Source: Neostapfia colusana
Taxonomy: Eukaryota; Streptophyta; Magnoliopsida; Poales; Poaceae
Length of the DNA: 64,000 nt
Assembly (NCBI GenBank): GCA_030760725.1
Contig: JASWHV010000005.1
Span: 27,103,241 to 27,167,240, forward strand
Direction of reading: 5' to 3'
Both the position numbers and the translations under genes were made by a program. The notes under the pieces were generated by a model. It had not been told where the DNA came from. It did not search any database and saw nothing but the letters and a program-made list of their open reading frames with translations. Every line of letters begins with the position of its first letter. Positions within the stretch are counted from its first letter, which is position 1. Below are positions 43,107 through 55,552 of the stretch, one piece after another.

Positions 43107-46100
43107 ATGGCCTCTGAGAAGAACAACGATATCCCGAAGACGAACATCAACGATGAGGAGCAAGAAGCCAAAGCCTTCGATGTGCTGAAAGAAAGTCCAC
43201 ATGACGATGAAGAAGTGAGACAGCTAAAGGCACTACTGAGAAAGAAATTAATGGCACAAAAGGGAAAAGAGGAAGAAAAGAGGATGGGGAGTGGTCATCA
43301 CGACTACTCCCGATATCCTTACAACTACAACCGTCTCAATTCAAATAATCACTATCTCTCCATCCCTATGGGAAGGCCCCCGCAGTTTGACAGAAGTGAC
43401 TATACCATGTGGAAGTACAACATGAAAATGCATCTAATATCCCTGAATCCTAGTTTTTGGCATATTGTCTGCACAGGTATAGATATCCCAGACACGGATG
43501 AAGAACTCACTCCGGAACAAGAACAAGAGATTCACCGAAATGCACAAGCTGTTGCAGTAATCACATCGTCACTGAGCAGGGAAGAATTCACCAAGATCGA
43601 TGGACTAGAGAGTGCAAAAGAAATCTGGGATACACTCAAAACAGCTCATAAAGGAAATAGGTATGTACGTGAAACCAAAATTGAGATGCTTGAAGGAGAG
43701 TTGGGGAGATTTGCTATTGAAGAAGGCGAATCACCTCAAGACATGTACAACCGGATGAAGGCACTCATCAACAAAATTCGTGCCTATGGAAGTAAGAAAT
43801 GACTGATCATGAGGTAGTCAAAAGAATGATTAGAGCCTTCATGCCAAGAAACGTCACACTCTGCTCAATGATTAGAGAAAGCCCCGGATTTCACAAAATG
43901 ACTCCCGATGAGTTATTGGGGAAGATCATAAATCATGAAATGATGGAGAAGGAGGCTCAATATGTCAAAGACTTAGCCGAGCTTACCTCTTCCAAAAAGA
44001 AAGAAGTTGCTCTCAAAGCAACGTGTAGACCCAAACTCAAAGAAACCCGTGAAGACCAAGATGACGGAGATACAAGCGACGTGAGTACCGACCTAGATGA
44101 TGAGGAAATGGTACTCTTTATCAAAAAGTTCAAGCGCATGATGAAGAGAAGACATGGCAACAACTCAAATGAAGGGAAAAGCAAGGATAAAGGGAAATCC
44201 AAGGCTCGACGTACTTGCTATAATTGTGTAGAGTACGGTCACTTCATGGTGGACTGTACTTATGAAGAAAACAAGAAAAAGAAGGAAACAAAAGCACATG
44301 AGAAGAAAAATTTCAGAAAAAGGAGACAAGCTCATCAAGCTCACATTGACAAGGAGTGGGACTCAAACGATGAGTCCTCCTCTGATGAAGAAGAGGAGAT
44401 GGCCACCATTGCCGTTAAGAAACCCACCATGAGAACTACACTCTTCCCAAACATGGGAGGACGGGATATGAACAACCATACCTGCCTTATGGCTAAAGAA
44501 GGCAAGAAAAAGGTTCGACTTACTCCTCCTGCATTAAATACCTCTATTGATGACTTTGATAGCTCTAGTGATAATGAAGAAATGTTTAGAGGATTAAGTA
44601 AAATTTCTTTAAAGAAAATGGAAATGTTATCGAACAAAATCTTTAAAAAGGAGGAACTAGTCAACCGACAAGAAGATATGCTCATCCATGAAAGGAAGAG
44701 ATATCAAGAAGTTGAAAAACTTCTTGAGCTTGAAAGAGATAAGAACAAGTCACTTGAGTTTGAGCTAGGCTTGAGTAAGGAGACTTACTCAAAGCTAGAG
44801 GACTCACATATTGCAATCAAGGATGAGCTTGCTAACTTGTCAAGAGTTAACAAGATCCTTAAGGTGCAAGTTGAATTGCTCAAGCAAAGTGACTCATCTT
44901 CCTCCAAGAGCTCTTCCTCCAAAGATATGAGTTCGACAACAATTGGAACCTGCACATGCTCTAGTAAGAAAAATATCATCTCTAATACTTCAACTTCTCA
45001 TGATATGCATCCTTCCCAAAACGACATCTTTGATAAGGAGAAGATCAAATATGCACGTAGTGCATATATGGTCACTAGATCTCCCAACGTCAAAGATGGT
45101 CTTGGGTTTGACAGGAACAAACACATGTCCACTCTTAATCACGCAAAGAAAAGGATCACCTTTTTAAGGAAAAATCACATGAATCTGATTTACAAATATT
45201 GTTTCGTACATTTGATGCTTCCTATGTTCTTATGAAAAACAAATACGGAAAAGTTATTGCTAAATACACAGGGCCATGCCACAGGAACTAAAAAACTTGT
45301 GTGTGGGTGCCCAAGACTCTTGTGACTAACCTGAGAGGACCCAAGCAAGCTTGGGTACCTAAAACAAGGAATAATTCTGTTTTGCAGGCTTACTCCTCCG
45401 GTGGATCTAAGTGGGTGCTAGATAGCGGATGCACAAATCACATGACCGGAGAGAGAGATATGTTTATGGAGTACGAGTACAACGAGGATCCAAGTGAAGG
45501 CATATACTTTGAAGACAACAGCCAAGGAAAGGTCCTTGGTAGCGGTAACATTGAAATATCTCCTCAACACACCTTATCTAATGTTTTACATGTAGACTCC
45601 CTGGATTATAACCTTTTGTCAATATCTCAACTATGCGACAAAGGTTATAACTGTTTATTCACTAATGAGGGTGTGACCGTTTTTAGAAGAAGCGATGGCT
45701 CGATTGCATTCAAGGGAATGTTGAAGGGAAAGCTTTATCTTGTTGATTTCAACAAAGATAAAGCCGAACTCAACACTTGCTTGGTTGCTAAAACCAACAT
45801 GGGATGGCTGTGGCATAGACGGCTAGCCCATGTTGGGATGAGAAATCTGTAGAAACTTCTAAAAGGTGGTCACATCCGAGGTCTAAAGGATGTGGTTTTT
45901 GAGAAAGATAGGCCGTGCAGCGCTTGCCAGGCGGGAAAACAAGTCGGAGCACCACACCCCGCCAAGAACATAATGACCACTACAAGACCACTGGAACTTC
46001 TTCATATGGATCTATTTGGTCCAATTGCTTACATAAGTATCGGCAGCAACAAACACGGTTTAGTAATTGTTGATGATTTTTCAAGATTTACCTGGGTATT

Positions 46101-48619
46101 TTTCTTGTATGATAAATCAGAAACTCAGGGAATCCTCAAGAAGTTCCTGAAAAGAGCCCAGAATGAGTTCTCATCAACCGTGAAGAACATCAGAAGTGAC
46201 AACGGAACAGAATTCAAGAATACACAAGTTGAAGAGTATTTCGATGAAGAAGGGATAAAGCATGAGTTCTCGGCACCCTACTCTCCTCAATAGAACGGGG
46301 TGGCCGAAAGGAAGAACAGAACATTGATTGAAATGGCAAGAACAATGTTGGCCGAATACAAGACATCAGATCGATTTTGGGCAGAAGCGGTGAACACTGC
46401 TTGTCATGCCACAAATCGGCTGTACTTTCACCGACTACTGAAGAAAACTCCATATGAGCTCCTTACTGGTAAAAAGCCTAATTTTTCTTATTTTAAAGTT
46501 TTTGGTTGTAAATGTTTTATTCTGAACAAGAAACCGAGGGCTTCAAAGTTTGCTTCGAAGTCCGATGAAGGGTTCTTGCTCGGCTATGAATCGAATGCCT
46601 ACGCCTATCATGTCTTCAACAAAGTGCCCGGCCTTGTTGAAGTAGCACGTGACGTAGTGTTCGATGAAACTAACGGCTCACAAGTGGAGCAAGTCGATAA
46701 GTGTATGCTAGATAAAGAGGAAGCTCCATGTGAAGCGCTGAAGAAAATGGCACTTGGTGATATTCTACCACAAGAGCAAACGCAAGACTCAAATGCATAA
46801 GGTGAACCTCAACAAGGAAGCAATGAACAAGGGGGAGCTTTTACACAAGATCAAGTGGGGGAAGATCAAGAAGATCAAGATAATCATGGAAGCAATGATC
46901 TAGGGGGAGACAATGAACATGAAGATGATGAAGAACAAGCAGCTACACAAGTTCCTCACCCAAGAGTACACCAGAGTGTACAAAGAGACCATCCTGTCAA
47001 CAATATCATTGGTGATATTGCCAAGGGAGTAACTACCAGATCTCGCGTTGCAAATTTTTGTGAATACTATTCTTTTGTCTCTTTTCTGGAACCATACAGG
47101 GTAGATGAAGCCTTAAGGGATCCAGACTGGGTGATGGCAATGCAAGAAGAATTGAACAACTTCAAAAGAAATGAAGTGTGGGAGCTGGTGGAAAGACAAA
47201 GGGCGAACATCGTTGGAACCAAATGGGTCTTTCGGAACAAGCAAGATGAACATGGAGTAGTAACAAGAAATAAAGCGAGGCTGGTAGCCAAGGGTTATTC
47301 TCAGGTCGAAGGTTTGGACTTCGACGAAACTTTCGCTCCCATAGCAAGACTTGAGTCCATTCGTATTTTATTGGCATATGCTACTCACCATAATTTAAGT
47401 TGTATCAAATGGATGTCAAAAGTGCCTTCCTCAACGGTTCGATAAGGAGGAAGTTTATGTGGAGCAGCCACCAGGATTCGAAGACCAAGAATATCCTAAC
47501 CACGTCTATAAACTGCGTAAGGCTCTCTATGGCCTCAAACAAGCTCCTCGATCTTGGTATAAGTGCCTTAGAGATTTTCTAACTCAAAATGGATTCAAAA
47601 TTGGTAAAGCTGACTATACACTCTTCACTAAACATTTTGATGATCATCTATTTGTATGTCAAATTTACGTTGATGATATTATCTTTGGATCCACTAACAA
47701 GTCTTTCTGTGAGGAATTTAGCAAGATTATGTCAGATAGGTTCGAGATGTCGATGATGGACGAATTGAAGTTCTTCTTGGGATTCCAAGTGAAGCAACTG
47801 AGAGAAGGCACATTTATAAGCCAAACCAAATACACACATGACATCCTTAAGAAATTCAATATGGACAAAGCCAAGTCCATCAAAACACCCATGGCGATCA
47901 ACGGACATCTCGATCTCAATGAAGAAGGTCCAAATGTGGATCAAAAGGTATATAGGTCAATGATCGGCTCCTTACTTTACTTATGTGCATCTAAGCCAGA
48001 TATTATGCTTAGCGTATGCATGTCTGCAAGGTTTCAAGCCGCACCTAAAGAGTGTCACTTAATTGCTGTAAAAAGAATCCTAAAGTATCTTGTGCACACA
48101 CCAAACTTGGGCCTTTGGTATCCCAAAGGGTCCAAGTTTAACTTGATAGGTTATTCCGATGCCGACTATGCAGGATGCAAAGTCGATAGAAAGAGAACTT
48201 CAGGGACTTGTCAATTTCTCGGTAGATCCCTAGTTTCTTGGTCATCTAAAAAGCAAAACTCTATTGCTCTTTCAACGGCGGAAGCATAGTATGTTTCAGA
48301 TGGTAGTTGTTGTGCACAACAACTTTGGATGCGACAGACTCTTAGAGACTACGACTACAATCTAAATCATATTCCGCTTGTATGTCATAATGAAAGCGCG
48401 ATAAAAATTGCACACAACCCAGTAGAGCACTCAAGAACTAAGCACATAGATATTCGTCATCACTTTCTTAGAGATCATTCATTAAAAGGTGACATTGAAA
48501 TTTCACATGTTAGAACTGAAAAACGACTAGCAGATATATTTACCAAACCATTAGATGAGAAAAGGTTTTGTGAGCTAAGAAATGAACTTAATATTATTGA
48601 CTCTCGAAACATGGCTTGA
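43107..48619 (+). pseudogene. Element F gag-pol, broken
   Basis: Gag from ATG 43107 (MASEKNNDIPKT), with MGRPPQFDRSDYTMWKYNMK at about 43368, a Sirevirus/Opie-type capsid; a one-base shift at about 43800; knuckle CYNCVEYGHFMVDC at 44216. A long Lys/Glu/Ser-rich coiled segment follows (44580-44900). Protease LDSGCTNHMTG at about 45418. Integrase with HHCC region (about 45810-45950) and core (LHMDLFGP, IRSDNGTEFK, NGVAERKNRT). RT about 47100-47720 with YVDD at 47666. RNase H with YSDADYAG at about 48152 and ADIFTKPLDEKRF near the end. Stops at 45850, 46291, 46798 and 48287 and shifts near 45235, 47400 and 47445 inactivate it. Confidence 0.93.
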
Positions 48620-48834
48620 AACGTTGCATACCTGGTTGGAAACTCAAATGTTACATTTTATTGTAAAAACTGCTCCTCATCTCTTTTTCTTCTAAGAAAA
48701 CTATTTTAATGAAGAAATCTTGCGAAATATGACCATTGTTTGATTGTTGCTTGCCTACTGGTCGTAATTACCAAGATTATTTGCAAAAATTAGTGTCCTT
48801 GGATCACTTCTAAACTCTACTATCTGCAACAAGT

Positions 48835-49435
48835 CTGTTGGAACCGGACTTATCCGGTTGTCGACCGGACTAGTCCGGATAGACGATATAGCTAGGTTAA
48901 CTTAGGGGCACCGGACTAGTCTGCTACAATGACCGGACTAGTCCGGTCAGTCGCATATAGAAGCAGTTGGCCAGCCCAAACCCCTCCTTCTCCACTCATA
49001 AGCACTTTGTCTCACCCCCTCTCCTAAACCCTAGCTCCCAAAGTGATTTTTGAGTTGAGCTCTCAAACTCAAAGTTTTCTCCGTGGAAAAGCCTCTCCTC
49101 GACGAGTGGATTCTACTCCCCGGACTCATCAGGATAGATTCTTCCTCCTTCAACGCGAATCTTCAAATCTTGGTAAATTCCCCCCTAAAACCAAAATCTC
49201 AACTTTTCTAGTTCTAGCTCGTGTCCTTTGATTTCAAAAGGATGTACATTGCCTCTATAGATGCATTCCTACCACTTTCCTGCCTTTGTGTCCTTAGATA
49301 GGAGATTTTATTCAAATGAAACGTTAGGGTTCTTATGCCAGGCCGGACTAGTCCGGCGCACAGATGCGGACAAGTACGGTACACCGGACAAGTCCGCACT
49401 CTGAAACCGGACAGGTCCGGTCTCTGACAGTTGAA
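48835..49435 (+). repeat. CCGGACTAGTCCGG motifs between pol and the extra ORF of F
   Basis: Further copies of the LTR motif occur at 48843-48953 and 49342-49425 (cggacttatccgg, cggactagtccgg, cggacaagtccg), outside the LTRs and upstream of the extra ORF. Confidence 0.75.
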
Positions 49436-49485
49436 CCCCTACATTCCCATTTGAAGTCGATAATGAGTCCATTCGTATCTAATCC

Positions 49486-51068
49486 TTGAACTCCTTATCA
49501 GGCAGCATGTCTTCAGGCTCAGATGATGACTCCTTTCACCTTGATGAAGAGGTTCAACGTGAAAGAGTGAGGAGAGCCAAAGAGGGAGTGATGAAGAAAA
49601 TACATGATGTCGATGTCCACTCTCCATCTTCCGATGAAAATTTACCTAAGAAGAGGAAGGTGATTGTGAAGAAGCCTCGCGGAAAGGCTATTGCCGAGAG
49701 CTCATCGAGACCTAAGAGGACTCTCAATAAAGGGAAGGGGCTTGCTAGTGGCCCCATTGGGCCTCTGAAAATGAAAAATCCCGTTCATCGCAACAGGCAA
49801 TCTTCAGATAATGATTACACTGGAAAAGGGGGTGAACTAGCTGACAAGTTCAGAAAAGTAGAAGTATATAATCAGCCCAGAGAGTCAGCTGACCCCAGAT
49901 TTTGGAGTATTTTTCATGCTGATTACTATGAACATGTGTATCGAAAGATGAAGCATCCCGTTGTCGAGAGTCAGTGGGTTGATATTGATTATCTTCAGTC
50001 CAAGAGATGTCAAGCTTATCAGGAGGTTGTGACAGCCCTCGAGCTTCATGGACTAAAAGAACTATTCTCCTTCCAGTGTGACTGGAATGATGAAGTAATC
50101 ACGCAATTCTACTCCACTCTCTACTTCGCTCGTGATGACAACGACAGGATGATTTGGATGACACATGGGTCTCAGTACAATGTCACATATGAAGAATTTG
50201 CAAGGATCCTTCTCTTGAGGACACCTTAGACAATGACCTTGTGATTCACAACCTGAAACCACTGGAGAAAGATCAGCTGGACTTTCTCTATGATACACGG
50301 ATGCCATTCAAGCCTCCCACCACCAAATACATGAAGCCCTTCTTTGTAGTCCTCAATCGAATATTAAGGAAGACTATAGCTCCCAAAGAGGGAGATGCAG
50401 GGACTGTTCAGGGCACCCTCAGAACCTTGATGAAGGTCATAAGCAAGAAGAGGAAATTCAATGTGTTTGAGTACATCTACAATGACATTGTCAATATCTC
50501 TATCAATCCCATTCGGTCTTGCGGCTATGCATCCTACATAATGTTTATGATTGAGAAAGTGACAGGACTGGAGTTCGTAAAGGATGTGCCTCACACTAGA
50601 CTTAGGCCCCAAAAGCCCACTATATATTCTGCTCCTTCTGCTCCTGCCTCACCCAGAGAAGAAAGAAGGTCCAAGAGAGCTCAAGAGGAGACAAGATCTG
50701 AGGCTGCAGCTACCACTCATGCAACCTCCTCTACTCGGGAATCCTCAAGTGGCATCTTCAAGATGCTATCTTCTATCTTTGCCTCTTGCCGAAAAATTGA
50801 AGTTAAGCAACATGAAGAGAGATTGGCCAGGAAGAAGCATCAAAGATATGTAAAAGCCAACATCCAAGCCATCTGTGCCAAATTGGAAATTGAGCCACAA
50901 GGATCACTTGAAGTTTCTGAGGACTCAACTGAAGACTTCACTGAAATGCCAACCTTCACTGACTAAGAGTTGAGCTCCCTTGGGTTTGGTGGTCAAGATG
51001 ATGAAGATCAAGGTGAAGAGGAAGATGAAGATAGGGCTGAGAGTGAAAGTGGGAACGGCAATGAGTGA
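49486..51068 (+). pseudogene. Element F extra ORF after pol (Sirevirus env-like position)
   Basis: Starts at ATG 49486. The first 110 residues are charged, with basic clusters KKRKVIVKKPRGK that look like a nuclear signal. Residues about 130-250 contain FHADYYEHVYRKMKHPVV and ALELHGLKELFSFQCDWND, the pattern of the conserved putative plant transposon protein domain found after pol in several Copia and Gypsy families. A shift at about 50226 and a stop at 50964 interrupt it; the acidic tail (DDEDQGEEEDED) ends at 51068. I see no signal peptide and no clear membrane segment, so nothing supports a true envelope role. Confidence 0.7.
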
Positions 51069-51448
51069 TTCCACTCAATTTTTCCCTTTTTGGTGCCTTG
51101 ATGCCAAAGGGGGAGAGATTATCTAGGATAAGTCATTAAGGACCTGTGATCGAGGACTTGTGATCAAGGACTTGTACTTAATTTTAAAACTATTGTAATT
51201 TGACTATTTACCTTATGTGTGATGCTTCATAGTATTGTGATGCGTTGTTATCTTTTATCCTCATTCATCACATTTTTGTTGATCACACACTTTGTTAGGC
51301 ACCCCACCATAAGGTGTGCGTATATGGGAGAAGTTTTTCTTGTTAGTTATTCATTACTCTCATATATGCACACTATGAAAAATCAATTTTTTTCTTCTTA
51401 ATTGTGATATCTCAAATGGTTGTCATCAATCACCAAAAAGGGGGAGAT

Positions 51449-52805
51449 TGAAAGTGCATCTAGGGTATCCCTTGTGGGTTTTGGAGAATTGATGATAAGC
51501 ATATGAGATCCTAATGAAATTATTGCAGGACAAACAAAGTGAACTAGCTCGGTGCAAACAAAAAGGTGAAAAATAGAGTGGTGCCCAAAAAGGGAAGACT
51601 TTAGTGGAATTTAGAAGAGCAAAGTAGATTTAAATGTATAGGGTGTGTGTGAGAGACACATCCCAAGAGCTCATAACTTTGCGTAAGGGTAAGGGGTTTA
51701 AAAATCAACTAAAATCCATTGGACACCGGACTAGTCCGTTCATGGACCGGACTAGTCCGGTCAGCTTACTGGAATGCAACCGGACAAGTCAGGTTTTAGA
51801 CCGGACTAGTCCGCTCATGTTTCTGTTGTCCTCTTTAGAGGACTGCGGTCTAGTCCATCCATGCAACAGGACTAGTCCTCTAAACTTTCTGGAACCCCAC
51901 TTCACATAGCACTAGACAAGTCCGGTTTTAGACTGGACTAGTCCGCTTAACTCACTGGAAGTAGACCGGACAAGTCTGATCATATACCGGACTAGTCCGG
52001 TATTAGGTTTTACAACGATAACTTTTTGGAAACCATATAAATTGGTGATCCACGGCCTTCCAACGGGTAGACACGACTCATACTGCTAGAAACTAAAACC
52101 CTAGCGCCACCACCTGTCCCAAGAGCCCCAAAACACATCTCCCCACACATCTAAGGTGAGAAAAAGGTGAAGATCAATCAAACACTTGGATTTGGGATTG
52201 GGAGATCGTCGTTCCTTCGTTGTGAGCTCTTGGGGTTTGATCTCTCTACACTCATATTCTGCATTGTAATCTTTTTGAGTGTATTTGATTGCTTTCTCAT
52301 TGTAATTCTTGTGGTAGCCCTCAACGTGTGAGGTTGCCCCACAAACTCGGTGATTACCCGTGCTAGTGGAATCAAGTCGGCCTTGTGTGGTGACTTGAAG
52401 AGGGAAAGGGTTAGAGACCCGGCTCTGTGTGAGCTTCCTCAACGAGGACATAGATCTCTTGGTGAGATTGAACCTCGGTAAAATTTGTGTCTCGTATGCC
52501 TCTTTGTTTTTGTTGATTAGAACATCTAGTTGTCAAACTTCAGATTTTAAATTGCTAAGTCTCATTCACGGGCATAATCACACCTCACATTGTAAACTCA
52601 AAATAAAATAACTGTTGTTCTTATTTCCGCTGCTAAACACGTTAATTCTCCTGCACAACACTTAATACAATCTACACACTTCAGGCACACCGGACTAGTC
52701 CGCTCACACAACCGGACTAGTCCGGTCAAGTAAGTTTTTGACAATTACTTTAAGTGTGCAGGAAACTTTGTAAGGCCTATTCAGCCCCCCTCTAGGCCAC
52801 ATTCA
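51449..52805 (+). repeat. Element F, 3' LTR with CCGGACTAGTCCGG motifs
   Basis: Counterpart of 41697-43052, with scattered single-base differences, some inside the palindromic words. Polypurine tract aaaaagggggagatt directly before it. Confidence 0.93.
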
Positions 52806-53628
52806 GAGGGGAGGTCCGGCACTGACACATGGTGTGCGCGGAGCCACCTCCGAATAGAGAGGAGGTCCCGACCACCAGGATATGTGGCGCACGCGGAGCT
52901 CACCTCCGAAGAAGAGGGAGATCTCGCTCGCTTGACACGCGGCACAACCGGAGCGCGTTTCTGCGAAAAGGGGGAGACCAGGCCCTGTTGGACACGTGGA
53001 GGTTCCGGAGCTCATCACCGCGGAGGTAACAAGTTCTGGAGCGGTTTTTGCTTCTGTACGCGTGAGAATACCGGTACGGGAGGAAACCGACATGAATTCC
53101 ACAATGACACCGCACCAAATCAACTAAAGATAAGTTGTTAAGATTCAACGACAATTTGAATAGGACTCTTATTCGAAGTCCAATCAGATTAGGACTCTTC
53201 TCTTCCCAATTATAAATAGACCCAGAACCTTTGGCCGAAACCACAAACTTCTTTTCCAACTCCTGAGCCGACGACTTAGAGCCCTAGCCTCAGCTCGCCG
53301 AGTAAACCCTTCGCCGGAGTTCGGTCGAGAGAAATCGCCGGAAGAGAGCCCAACGATCTGTATTGCTAGGAGAAGGACCCCGAGACCAAGAAGAACGTAA
53401 GGTGGGTCTCCAATACCACCTTACGACATCATCGCGTTTTCTTTGCATATGTTCTTTGCTTCCTTTCGAACAGAAGCTTTTTCGTGGACAGATCACGTGT
53501 TGATCGGCTTGATCTAAAGTCAATATCATCGCCACGCCCACAATTGATCTCTACAACTCTGTTCATCGTAAAACCCATGCAAACCATGCAAGAATACGTA
53601 CAAACTGATCTTATAGAAACTGATCATA

Positions 53629-53886
53629 GGATAACATGCATATGCATCATCGCATCTAGTTAAAGTTTGTACATGATATTGATTGTTGTGAATCTTGTAT
53701 GTGCGTGATCATGTATAGAAGGACAAGCTCAGGAAACTACCTACGACGGGCTACAACAACAAGATTTTGAGCAGCGGGAACAGCCAGAACAAGGCAAGTG
53801 CCCCTTGACCATATTGATCCTATGTTTTGGGAAACTATTTTGTTTTGCGAAAAGGTGTGTGTGCTGAGTCAAACATGATGGGAAAC
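53629..53886 (+). repeat. 258-bp direct duplication around element G, left copy
   Basis: Starts ggataacatgcatatgcatc and ends at gggaaac, where G begins. The same stretch follows G at 57749-58006; the single-copy counterpart in the 5' LTR of E is 35255-35512. Only scattered substitutions separate the copies. Confidence 0.85.
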
Positions 53887-55491
53887 TGTGAGACCTATGT
53901 GTGCTGAATACATTGGCAATTAGGATAAAAGTTAGCATTAACATTCAAAGTTTTGAATATTGCCAAAACATTCTTCTGTGGCAAGGTCCGACAAGTTCTT
54001 TGTTAGGTCCGCCAAGTGTTGGCAAGGTCCGACGCAAGGTCCGGAGAGCTTCTGTGAGGTCCGGAGCTTGTTTTTAGGGAGCTCCCGTGAAGTTCAACTC
54101 GTAGAACTGCAGCGTCTTGTTTTTGCTTTTAGCTCGCAATGTTTCAAACTTGCTTTATGGGAAGGTTTGCTTAGTATTAATTTGCTAAGTTTTTGGTGTG
54201 TTTTGGTGGTTATGGCTGTTATCATTTGATATGGTTTGCAACATGCTTATGTGACGTGCTTATGTAAGGTGTTGTGGTTTTCGAACTAACGTGAGTCAAG
54301 TCGAGGACTTGTGCTCGGAAGAATTGGTTGTTTATTCATGTGCAGGTGTTGCTTGAGTTCAAGACATGGCTGGTGACGGGATCCTTGGACTAGTCTCAGG
54401 GAGGAGATGAGGTTCCAACAACCAAGTTCGGGAGGAGCTGTGGTTGAGTTGATCGGGAGGTCGCGCAGCATGTTTGGATCAAGGGCAGTGCATATGAAGG
54501 TTGCGTGTACGTCGTTGGAAGGTGTTTGCACGTGTGCAAGGAGTGCATGGACGTGGCAACATTGTTCCAAGGCGTGATGAAGAGAAGTGGACGTAAAGAA
54601 TTGGTCGGAAAGGTCCAACCGGCTGGATTGCGTACTCAGGCTGAGGCTGAGTCGGATATGGCTCAAATATGGAAGATTTGAGTTGGTTATGATAGGATTT
54701 CGTGCTAGGCACGAAGTTGAGTTGTTTTAGGAATGTTTAGGACGTTCCTAAGGTGTTTGGAAGTCTCACGATTGCTTCTATCTGCGAATAGGAGAGTCCT
54801 GAGCAGTTATGGTAAGTTAGGATACGAGTCCAATTAGGAGTAGGAGTCCTAGATTGGATTGTTTAGCCTGAGGGCAGGCTATAAAAGCAAGGGAGGCCAG
54901 AGCTCTCGTGTGGAGAGAACTTTGGGCTGTTCCTCTTGTGTTTCTATTGAATAAAGTTCATAGTTTTGAGGAGCTTTTGTGCCTTGTTCGTCCGACTTGT
55001 TTTTCGTCAAGTCTTTCTCGCCGAGTTTCTGGACAGACCGACGTTGCTTCGGTGTTTCGTTCATAACTCAAGGTTTACAGATCCGATTGACGTGATTCAT
55101 TTTGGGTTGTCTTCACAACTCAATTATATATCATCTGTGAAATTTTCACGAGCTTCGTATCTGTAGTTTTTGAGATACACGAGTTTCTTTGCAGCGTTGC
55201 AGATCTGTTTTATATCGGGTAGAACAGATTGATTTTCGTTTAATGTTTTGATCGTATCTCAAGTTTTACTTCGTGTTTTCAAGTGATTCTTGTTGCATTA
55301 GATCCGTGACTTGATTCTCTACCTCTCTACTTGATTTGTCACGGTTGAACACGTTTGAAAACACTTGCACACATGGTTTCTTTAACAGATTGATTTTTTG
55401 CTGAGGGGTTTTTGTTGTTTCCGCTGCGAAAAGTTTTAATCTACCATTCACCCCCCCTCTGGTAGCTTTTCACGTGCTCTTCGATCCTACA
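53887..55491 (+). repeat. Element G, 5' LTR
   Basis: 1605 bp, TGTGAGACC...CCTACA. TATAAAA at 54880-54886. A cluster of AGGTCCG words lies at 53983-54065. The following priming site reads TTGGTATAAGAGCC, one base off the usual TGGTATCAGAGCC. Confidence 0.85.
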
Positions 55492-55552
55492 ATTGGTATA
55501 AGAGCCAAGGTGCTCTAATCTTTGTGATTTGCACGTGTTTTGACTAACCATC

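Larger units (their letters stand above)
41697..52805 (+). mobile_element. Element F: Sirevirus-type Ty1/Copia, decayed
   Basis: LTRs 41697-43052 (1356 bp) and 51449-52805 (1357 bp), TGAAAGTGCATCTAGG...CATTCA, a start shared by many grass sireviruses. The duplication GAGGG is exact at 41692-41696 and 52806-52810. The priming site TGGTATCAGAGCC is at 43055-43067. A large gag, pol, then an extra ORF after pol, and several polypurine tracts (about 51107 and 51435) are Sirevirus traits. Pol has several stops and frameshifts. Insertion was into the 3' LTR of E. Confidence 0.93.
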
